DNA of 64,000 nt from Ignavibacteriota bacterium (GTDB lineage: Bacteria; Bacteroidota; Ignavibacteria; SZUA-365), in NCBI GenBank assembly GCA_016218045.1, contig JACRFB010000001.1:62001-126000 (forward strand). The letters run 5' to 3'. Shown one piece after another: positions 57,717 through 64,000 of this stretch (position 1 is its first letter; every line of letters starts with the position of its first letter). Both the position numbers and the translations under genes were made by a program. The notes beneath the pieces were generated by a model, which saw nothing but the letters and a program-made list of their open reading frames with translations, was not told the origin of the DNA and did no database searches.

Positions 57717-58067
57717 ATGGTCGTTCTTCCGAATAATGACGACGATCTCCTCGCAGAATGCGAGATTCAGACGTTCCGTTCGAGCGGCAAGGGCGGACAG
57801 AACGTCAACAAGGTGGAATCGGCGGTCCGTCTCCTTCACCGTCCGACGGGTATTGTTGTGGTCGCGCGGGAGGAACGGTCGCAGTATCGAAATAAACAGA
57901 TCTGTCTGAAAAAGATCCGCTCCCTGGTCGCACAGCTCAATCACGTGCACACACCGCGTGTGAAGACACGGATCCCTGGACGCGCACGCGCTGAGAGACG
58001 CGATGAAAAAACACGGCAATCGAAGAAAAAACAGGCCCGATCCAGGCCTCGGCTGGACGGCGACTGA
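57717..58067 (+). CDS. Short GGQ-domain peptide release-factor-like protein
   Basis: A 116-residue protein consisting of the class I release factor catalytic domain alone. [14 protein letters not shown] holds the GGQ loop at residues 26-28, and [20 protein letters not shown] matches the RF1/RF2 strand after it. The tail is very basic ([15 protein letters not shown]), like the mRNA-channel tail of ArfB. It lacks the stop-codon reading domain. Likely role: hydrolysing peptidyl-tRNA on stalled ribosomes, or a related rescue step. The next gene starts only 9 bases after its stop. Confidence 0.82.
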   Translation: MVVLPNNDDDLLAECEIQTFRSSGKGGQNVNKVESAVRLLHRPTGIVVVAREERSQYRNKQICLKKIRSLVAQLNHVHTPRVKTRIPGRARAERRDEKTRQSKKKQARSRPRLDGD

Positions 58068-58076
58068 GAGGCACAC

Positions 58077-60881
58077 ATGCGCAGACTCCTCCTCTTTCTG
58101 TTGCTGCCGACGTCTCTCACGGCACAATTCCTCGATCCCTTCCAGAATCCACCCGACGTGGATTGGAAACAGATCGATACACCGCACTACGAAATAGTGT
58201 TTCCAGCCGAATGCGAGAGTGATGCGCAACGGATCGCGAACACGCTGGAACATTTGTACACGCGTGTCTCGCGTACGCTGAACGTCAAACCCGGGCGCAT
58301 CACGCTGCACCTGTCCAATCGCACAACCACAGCCAACGGCTATGTGACACTCGGCCCCCGCTACTCCGAGTGGTTCTCCACCCCTCCGCAATCGTCACTG
58401 CTCGGATCGAACAATTGGTACACGCTTCTTGCGATGCACGAGATGCGGCACGTCGCGCAATTCGACGCACTGAACGAGGGATTCACGAAGGGGATGTATT
58501 ACCTCTTCGGCGAAACTGCGTGGTCCTTCCTTTCGTTCTGGTCTGTACCGGGCTGGGTGTGGGAAGGTGATGCAGTGGGAATCGAAACCGCCCTCAGCCG
58601 CAGCGGACGAGGACGTATGCCGGAATTCGACCGTGATATCCGGGCCCTTCTGCTGTCCGGTGAACGGCCCTCCTATTACGCCGCCTATCTCGGTTCATAC
58701 AAGACGTGGTATCCTTCGATCTACAATCTCGGGTACCTCATTACGACGCACACTCGCCGTGTATATGGCGTGGAGAAATACGCCACCATTTTCCGCCGCT
58801 CGGCCAATTGGTCATTCTTCCCGTGGGCCTGGTCTATGATGGCGGAATCCGAAACCGACCGCACGGCCGCTGGCTTGTACGATGATGCAATGGACGAGCT
58901 GACTACACTGTGGCAAACGCAACTGGACGGCCTCACCTTGACACAGGGCCGTGTATGCAACGCGGAGGAAAAGTCTGCCTGGACGAACTACTCCTACCCG
59001 CAGTATCTGTCTGACGGTAGTATCGCCGCCTTGAAAATGGGCCTAGCTGACCGTCCGACCCTGGTGCGCATCCTCCCCGACGGGACAGAGCAGTCGTTGT
59101 ATACTCCGGCTCTGTACAACGAACCTTTCAGCGCAGCAGGCATGCACCTCGTGTGGGCAGAACAGGTGCCCGATCTGCGCTGGGGAAAGTCCGATAGAAC
59201 CATTCTTCGACTGCTCGATGTGGTGACAGGCATCTGCCGCACCATTGAAGGTACGGGCACACTGTTTTGTCCGGTCCTTTCACCGGATGCATCGCGTATT
59301 GCGGCGGTTGACGTGGCCGCGCACGGAATGACAAATCTTGTTGTTCTCGACGTCCTCACCGGCGGAATCGTGAATCGCCTTGCCAACCCAGCAAACGACA
59401 TGCTGCAGACACCCGCATGGACTCCTGATGGCACGGGCCTCGTGTATGTCCGGATCCCTATCGCGGGAGGCAAAGCCGTCTCGCTCACACGCGTCGATGG
59501 AAGCGGAGCAGAAGATCTTCTCCCGCTCTCTGAAGAGGATGTCTCTCATCCGCGGATGGCGGGCGGACACCTTTTCTATGCGTCGCCGCGAAGCGGTATC
59601 GACAACATCTACGCGTTGAGTCTCGACACGCGAAACACCATGCAGGTCACATCGCTTCGCTTTGGGGCCGCCGCCCCTTCTCCGTCACACGATGGTCGTG
59701 CACTACTCTATTCCGCCTATACGATCCGTGGCTTTGATGTCGAGGAAACCGCCTTCAACCCGGCGCGCGGAACCCCTGTTGAGAAGGTTCAGGACAGATC
59801 GATCCGATATTGGGAGCCCCTGGTTGTGCAGGAGGACGGCATCGATGCCCTGACGGGAATCCCTGATTCACAACGTGCCGTGCGCGACTTCAACACGTGG
59901 GAACACGCGGTGTATCTTCATAGTTGGACGCTGCTGCCGCGGGAGAACACGAAGGAATGGCAGTTGACGCTGGCTTCGCTCAATACCATGAACACTCTCA
60001 GCGTCAGCTTGGGAGCGGTGTATGACATCAATGAGCACGTGGGCGCTGTCGCGGTCGATGCGAGTTATGCAGGATTCTTCCCCATTCTGTCGTTCGGTGC
60101 CTCAACGGGAAAGCGCGCGGCCACACTTGTGTCCGGAACGGGAGATACTCGCACGGAGTCTTGGAACGAAACTACTGCTCGCGCAGGCATTCTCGTCCCG
60201 CTCGATTTTTCCCGAGGGATTTACACAACGCGGCTTTCTCTGTCCGCTGATGTGCAATACCGTACTATTCGAAATAAAACGTTCTTTGAAATGTGGGACG
60301 CCAACAACGGCATTTTTGTCCCTCTCGTGTACCGGATCAGTCTTGTCGCGGGTCATCAGTGGATTCGCGAAATCTACCCGCGCTGGGGTCAGTTTGTTGA
60401 TCTGTCGCTGCATCATACACCGTTCAGCGGAGGAGATTATCAAGGGCGTCTCTTTTCGGCGCAGGGAAGTTTCTATTTCCCCGGTCTTGCACACGCCCAA
60501 AGCGTTTGGCTGCAATGCGGCATGGAGCATCAGGAGCCGCTGAACTACCACTTTGCAAGCCAGATGCTCTTTCCGCGCGGATACGCGTCGCGGTTTCATC
60601 GCACGCTTTTCAAGGCAAGTATCAACTACGCTCTGCCGCTGTGGTATCCGGATCTGCCGGTCTGGTCGCTCGCGTATTTTAAACGGATACGCGCCAACGC
60701 ATTTTATGAATACGGCGAAGGGTCCGGGAGCGGCGCCTCTGCCGTGTACAGGTCAAGCGGTGTCGAGCTGCTGGCCGACGCACATTGGCTTGCCCTGCCG
60801 TTCTCTATTTCCGTTGGCACCCGGGTCGTCTACCTTCACACGGAAAATCGCTGGGTTACGGAAGCGCTGATAGGGATGTAA
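58077..60881 (+). CDS. Exported HExxH metalloprotease-like protein with propeller and C-terminal outer-membrane barrel
   Basis: A 934-residue protein. A signal peptide ends at TAQ. The N-terminal domain (about 20-270) has MHEMRHVAQF near residue 121, a zinc HExxH motif in a gluzincin-like setting (WEGDAVGIET supplies a possible third ligand Glu). A TolB-like six-bladed propeller follows (about 290-600), with SDGSIAALKM, SPDASRIAAV and TPDGTGLVYV repeats. The C-terminal about 330 residues are amphipathic strands ending in aromatic residues, as in an outer-membrane barrel. The role is unknown; envelope protein processing is a guess. It is in one transcript with the small GGQ protein. Confidence 0.78.
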   Translation: MRRLLLFLLLPTSLTAQFLDPFQNPPDVDWKQIDTPHYEIVFPAECESDAQRIANTLEHLYTRVSRTLNVKPGRITLHLSNRTTTANGYVTLGPRYSEWFSTPPQSSLLGSNNWYTLLAMHEMRHVAQFDALNEGFTKGMYYLFGETAWSFLSFWSVPGWVWEGDAVGIETALSRSGRGRMPEFDRDIRALLLSGERPSYYAAYLGSYKTWYPSIYNLGYLITTHTRRVYGVEKYATIFRRSANWSFFPWAWSMMAESETDRTAAGLYDDAMDELTTLWQTQLDGLTLTQGRVCNAEEKSAWTNYSYPQYLSDGSIAALKMGLADRPTLVRILPDGTEQSLYTPALYNEPFSAAGMHLVWAEQVPDLRWGKSDRTILRLLDVVTGICRTIEGTGTLFCPVLSPDASRIAAVDVAAHGMTNLVVLDVLTGGIVNRLANPANDMLQTPAWTPDGTGLVYVRIPIAGGKAVSLTRVDGSGAEDLLPLSEEDVSHPRMAGGHLFYASPRSGIDNIYALSLDTRNTMQVTSLRFGAAAPSPSHDGRALLYSAYTIRGFDVEETAFNPARGTPVEKVQDRSIRYWEPLVVQEDGIDALTGIPDSQRAVRDFNTWEHAVYLHSWTLLPRENTKEWQLTLASLNTMNTLSVSLGAVYDINEHVGAVAVDASYAGFFPILSFGASTGKRAATLVSGTGDTRTESWNETTARAGILVPLDFSRGIYTTRLSLSADVQYRTIRNKTFFEMWDANNGIFVPLVYRISLVAGHQWIREIYPRWGQFVDLSLHHTPFSGGDYQGRLFSAQGSFYFPGLAHAQSVWLQCGMEHQEPLNYHFASQMLFPRGYASRFHRTLFKASINYALPLWYPDLPVWSLAYFKRIRANAFYEYGEGSGSGASAVYRSSGVELLADAHWLALPFSISVGTRVVYLHTENRWVTEALIGM

Positions 60882-60885
60882 TCGC

Positions 60886-60932
60886 TTGAAGAAAGCGGGC
60901 GGGGTCGCCTGGTAATGCCAGTTTTTCTTCAA
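60886..60932. terminator. Probable two-way terminator between the propeller protein and ndk genes
   Basis: TTGAAGAAA (60886-60894) pairs with TTTCTTCAA (60924-60932) around a loop with a small inner hairpin (CTGG...CCAG). Both arms end in A/T-rich sequence. It lies between the two convergent stops. Confidence 0.6.
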
Positions 60933-60954
60933 TGGGCATCGGTGACGCGTCCAG

Positions 60955-61371
60955 CTAACGGGACAACTCCGTTCCCGTGAAAAAGTAATTGACCTCGAAG
61001 GACGCGGTGTCGACAGCATCGGATCCGTGCGCGACATTGCGCTCGATGCTCGTGCCCATATCGCGTCGAATCGTGCCCGGCGCCGCCTTCTGCGGATCGG
61101 TTGAGCCCATCAACGCACGCCACCGTGTGATGGCGTCAGGGCCTTCCAGCGCCATGAGCACACACGGGCCTTCTGTCATAAAAGTGATCAGCGATTCGAA
61201 GAAAGGTTTCGAGCGGTGGACGTAATAAAATCCTTCCGCTCGGGTCCGTGTCATATGCTCCATCCTCATGCCGATGATACGGAGTCCATCCTGTTCGATG
61301 CGTTTGACGACTTCTCCGATGAGACCGGAGGCGACTCCATCGGGTTTGACTATTGCCAGGGTGCGTTGCAT
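60955..61371 (-). CDS. ndk: Nucleoside diphosphate kinase
   Basis: A 138-residue enzyme of the normal length. TLAIVKPDGV at the N-terminus and NVAHGSDA with the phosphorylated His115 are diagnostic. It uses ATP to make other nucleoside triphosphates. It follows tadA on the same strand with a gap of about 112 bases. Confidence 0.97.
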   Translation of the reverse strand: MQRTLAIVKPDGVASGLIGEVVKRIEQDGLRIIGMRMEHMTRTRAEGFYYVHRSKPFFESLITFMTEGPCVLMALEGPDAITRWRALMGSTDPQKAAPGTIRRDMGTSIERNVAHGSDAVDTASFEVNYFFTGTELSR

Positions 61372-61483
61372 GAATCAATGTCCTCGAAATATAAATGTCT
61401 GGCTCCTGCAGCTCGACGCCGGCTTCGACGGGGCGCTTCGCAATGCACAAAATACGGCGCTGTTTCGAAAATGCGAACGCGGC

Positions 61484-61945
61484 TCACACGCGCGCGTTGC
61501 CAAAGAAACCCTTCAGGAGCGCGGTGCTCTTGTAGTCGAGCACGCCGGGGATCACGTGTACCGTGTGATTCAGTCGCGTGTCTTCCACCACATTGAACAA
61601 AGTGCCGCATGCGCCGGCCTTGGGATCGTACGCACCGAATACAAGCACCGGGAGCCGCGCAAGCACGATGGCGCCCGCGCACATCGAGCACGGCTCAAGT
61701 GTCACGTACAGCGTGCATCCTTCGAGGCGTTTGTCCCCAATCGTATTTGCCGCTGCCGTGATGGCGAGAATCTCGGCGTGTGCGGTCGGATCCTTCAGCC
61801 GTTCTACTTGATTGTACCCTTTCCCAAGTACGGTGCCCTGACGAACGACCACAGCCCCGACAGGCACTTCATCTTCATCAAAGGCCCTCTCTGCCTGACG
61901 AAGCGCCAGTTCCATCCACCGCTCGTGTTCAGTGCCGCCGCTCAT
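61484..61945 (-). CDS. tadA: tRNA-specific adenosine deaminase
   Basis: A 153-residue zinc enzyme that changes A34 to inosine in tRNA-Arg. HAE at residues 56-58 and PCSMC with Cys86 and Cys89 are the zinc and catalytic motif. The size matches TadA. Its start overlaps the stop of the upstream lipoprotein gene by four bases (ATGA). Confidence 0.93.
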   Translation of the reverse strand: MSGGTEHERWMELALRQAERAFDEDEVPVGAVVVRQGTVLGKGYNQVERLKDPTAHAEILAITAAANTIGDKRLEGCTLYVTLEPCSMCAGAIVLARLPVLVFGAYDPKAGACGTLFNVVEDTRLNHTVHVIPGVLDYKSTALLKGFFGNARV

Positions 61946-62565
61946 CGTAAAACCATGGAGGCAAGCACGGATTGCTGGACGATAAAATCCCTGTGAATCT
62001 CCTCTGCGTCCCGGGGAGCTGTTGCGGGCATTACCACGCATTCCATAAACCTCGACCCCGTATCGAAGACGACCACGCGAACCACATCGCTGGCTCCGGC
62101 GCTGTATTCATAGGCCGCGAAGTCGCGATTGTTCAGACGAAAGTACTCCGTTTCCTGAATCACTTTCACGGAATCCTGCGCATAGTCCTTCTTCAGATTC
62201 AGACTCACCTTGGCAACGCTGCGCAGGCCGTCCTTTTTCAGGGTTGCGTACAGCGCTGGGTCCATGGCGATGGGTGTGAAGGATATCGATGCGCTGTAAT
62301 CCTCTTTCACCAGCCACAGGGCGATCTGCGGAGCATTCTTCACATCCATCGTCTCCATCCAGCCCTTGGGACAACGTGCAACGACATCACCCGTAGCTGT
62401 TTGCACCAACGCCGTACCCAATTCGGCGGAAGGTGCGTAGCGGTAGCCCGCACCCAAACCCGAGGTCGTGACCTCTGCGGAGGATCCGCCGCACGACTCC
62501 AGCGATATCACACAGAGCCATGCAATAAGAAGGCCGCAGAGAAACCGTCGCGAGCCGCCGGTCAT
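61942..62565 (-). CDS. Lipoprotein of unknown function
   Basis: About 207 residues from the ATG at 62565. A signal with lipobox (LESC) lies near the N-terminus, followed by GGSS. The rest is alpha/beta, with [11 protein letters not shown] and TPIAMDPAL blocks; no family is recognised. A longer frame to 62919 lacks signal character and overlaps the DUF1684 gene. It is translationally coupled to tadA. Confidence 0.7.
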   Translation of the reverse strand: MTGGSRRFLCGLLIAWLCVISLESCGGSSAEVTTSGLGAGYRYAPSAELGTALVQTATGDVVARCPKGWMETMDVKNAPQIALWLVKEDYSASISFTPIAMDPALYATLKKDGLRSVAKVSLNLKKDYAQDSVKVIQETEYFRLNNRDFAAYEYSAGASDVVRVVVFDTGSRFMECVVMPATAPRDAEEIHRDFIVQQSVLASMVLR

Positions 62566-62653
62566 TCCGGAAAAGTGCGCCTTGGGATTTCTGGCCCCAG
62601 GCCCCTGTTGTTGATATGTGAAATTTGGGCTGCCAGCTTCGGATGCCGCCATC

Positions 62654-63328
62654 TTAATGCCTGTCGTTGTATTTCTTTTCACCGGCAGGTATGGCGATAG
62701 CGAGCCGGTTTTCCTCTGGCGGAATGGGGCAGTCGTATTTCGGATTATATGCGCAGTAGGGGTTGTAGGCGTAGTTGAAATCGAGAAAGACGGTGTCGGA
62801 TCCGGGCGACTCGATATCAAGGAAACGGCCGCCGGCATATGTTTCTCTCCCCGTGCTTGCGTCGGTGAAGGGAATAAACCAGTAGTTGCCGGAACTTGTG
62901 TCGCGTGGCGCATACACATTCAATCGATACTCCTTCCCGTCGCGTGTGAAAGGCAGGTACCCGATATGGAGCATGTCCCGCGGCCTATCCTTCGAAGTGG
63001 CCATCACGAAGCTCTTCGGGTCTGGAAAACGCTGCAGGGTACACTCGAACGCCCAGCTTCTATCGGGCGGGAAATACGGCAGCCCTGCAAACTCGGCGCG
63101 ATCACTATCGAGAAGAGGCGAGCTTTCGTCACGCAGGAAATGGAGGTCCTTTTTCTTGCGGTCCTTCACAACCTCGAGCGAGTACACATCGGAAGTGTCG
63201 ATGTCATAGGCCTGGGTTTCCGGGCGTGAACTGCGTCCGCACCCGCTAACAAGAACAATACCTAGGGCGAGGGTAAGAAAAACCGCGAGCGCCTGCCCGC
63301 GGTTCATGAAACAATTTCGGAGTGACAT
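62654..63328 (-). CDS. DUF1684 lipoprotein
   Basis: A 224-residue exported lipoprotein with lipobox VSGC near residue 30. The DUF1684 signature NPYCAYNPKYDCPIPPEEN is close to the C-terminus. The family is widespread in Bacteroidota, and the function is not established. The alternative start at 63307 would shorten the signal by seven residues. It lies 6 bases after the PorV-like gene's stop. Confidence 0.85.
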   Translation of the reverse strand: MSLRNCFMNRGQALAVFLTLALGIVLVSGCGRSSRPETQAYDIDTSDVYSLEVVKDRKKKDLHFLRDESSPLLDSDRAEFAGLPYFPPDRSWAFECTLQRFPDPKSFVMATSKDRPRDMLHIGYLPFTRDGKEYRLNVYAPRDTSSGNYWFIPFTDASTGRETYAGGRFLDIESPGSDTVFLDFNYAYNPYCAYNPKYDCPIPPEENRLAIAIPAGEKKYNDRH

Positions 63329-63334
63329 GTCGGA

Positions 63335-64000
63335 TTATTTTGTGTCGCGGAAGAACTTCTTTTCCTCGAGGGAGAGCCGCACGGAAATGCGATGCGTGGC
63401 TTCGGTGCTGAAGGACTCTGCGCCCATTGGATTCTGACCGAAGGCGTAATCGAGATACAGTTTCGGGAGGTGGACTCCCGCTCCCACGGTGAAATTCTGC
63501 GTATCGCTGAATCCACCCCTGATGGCGAACAGATCCCGGAATCGGTATTCCAGCCCGGCGCGGGGATTGATGCTTACCGGACCTACATGTGCAACTGAGG
63601 CGAATTGCCTGTTCTCGCCCATAATGTCAAAGTCTACAGCAGGCATTAACACACCTCCGGGAACGTCAAAAGCGTACGCCGCGCCGATTTTTGCCGTGGG
63701 TGAGACGAGGTCGTTCGTGCCGGTGGACCATGCGATGAGTGTGGTTGTCACATCCTGGAGATTTGCACCGAGAAGAAATTTCTCGCTCACTCGATATTGC
63801 GCGCCCACGTCGAACCCGACACCGTATGCGCTCCCGTCGGCCATCGATCGTAGCACCAGCTTCATGTTTACGCCCACGTTCAATTTCTGATGCGCGCGGA
63901 ACGCATACGTCAGGTAGCCCACCCAGTCCGAGGAGCTGAACGACCGTATCTTCGAAGCGTCAAGCCGTTCGCCAGGATCAAGTATGCCGTTTCCGTTGAG
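63335..64000 (-). CDS. PorV/PorQ-family outer-membrane protein (partial, C-terminal part)
   Basis: The reading frame is open to the right edge, so the N-terminus is outside the window. The visible part (about 221 residues) has amphipathic strands such as YAFRAHQKLNVGVNMK and FAIRGGFSDTQNFTVGAG, typical of UPF0164/PorV-like barrels that act in T9SS cargo handling. It is followed by two lipoproteins, tadA and ndk in one probable operon. Its presence agrees with the T9SS cargo proteins in this window. Confidence 0.78.
   Translation of the reverse strand, partial: LNGNGILDPGERLDASKIRSFSSSDWVGYLTYAFRAHQKLNVGVNMKLVLRSMADGSAYGVGFDVGAQYRVSEKFLLGANLQDVTTTLIAWSTGTNDLVSPTAKIGAAYAFDVPGGVLMPAVDFDIMGENRQFASVAHVGPVSINPRAGLEYRFRDLFAIRGGFSDTQNFTVGAGVHLPKLYLDYAFGQNPMGAESFSTEATHRISVRLSLEEKKFFRDTK

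Overview
The window is a chromosomal stretch of about 59% G+C (my estimate) from a Gram-negative bacterium of the Bacteroidota/Chlorobiota side of the tree. An Ignavibacteria- or Kapabacteria-like lineage fits best. The main reasons are six secreted proteins that end in type IX secretion (T9SS) C-terminal sorting domains, a PorV/PorQ-family outer-membrane protein at the right edge, a FISUMP domain, very glycine-rich exported proteins, and TTG-N20-TAnnTTTG-like promoter motifs. The taxonomic call is inference from protein families. There is no rRNA, CRISPR array, phage block or intact insertion sequence. One tRNA (tRNA-Ile, CAU) is present.

Layout. 1-6.2 kb (minus): an SGNH-like hydrolase and an MBOAT acyltransferase (surface O-acylation) behind a large T9SS glycine-rich protein. 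6.4-16.8 kb: lipoate ligase (+), then minus-strand alanine racemase, a PAS/GAF sensor protein without an output domain, LysE exporter plus a BNR-repeat T9SS protein, a secreted glutathione peroxidase, a PLP decarboxylase and an orphan half of an indolepyruvate:ferredoxin oxidoreductase alpha subunit. 16.9-25.7 kb (+): M24 peptidase, sodium:solute symporter and an addAB-like helicase-nuclease pair with a 4-base overlap. 25.9-28 kb (minus): saccharopine-dehydrogenase-like enzyme and a methyltransferase. 28-38 kb (+): lipoprotein amidase, spmA/spmB, a 620-bp AT-rich gap, a glycine-rich T9SS protein, a DUF1232 protein and recQ. 38-53 kb: htpG (minus), a GH3-serine hydrolase fusion lipoprotein (+), a GH20-like T9SS enzyme (minus), a GxDxY-repeat protein, a gluzincin peptidase lipoprotein and a FISUMP T9SS protein (+), and a BNR-type T9SS protein (minus). 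53-58 kb: tRNA-Ile, an ATP-grasp-like protein (+), and a minus-strand mscS-NUDIX-HD group. 57.7-60.9 kb (+): a small GGQ release-factor-like protein and a metalloprotease/propeller/barrel protein. 61-64 kb (minus): porV-like, DUF1684 lipoprotein, a second lipoprotein, tadA and ndk.

Together the genes are mostly envelope and housekeeping functions: export and display of propeller and glycine-rich proteins on the surface by T9SS, peptidoglycan and amino-sugar turnover (amidase, alanine racemase, GH3, GH20), DNA repair (AddAB, RecQ), protein quality control (HtpG, peptidases, the GGQ protein) and nucleotide or tRNA metabolism (Ndk, TadA, HD hydrolase). I found no convincing new multi-gene system. 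The best leads are the GxDxY solenoid protein, the orphan oxidoreductase half, the zinc-peptidase/propeller/barrel protein, the orphan ATP-grasp-like protein and the octamer-repeat array at 7.3 kb.
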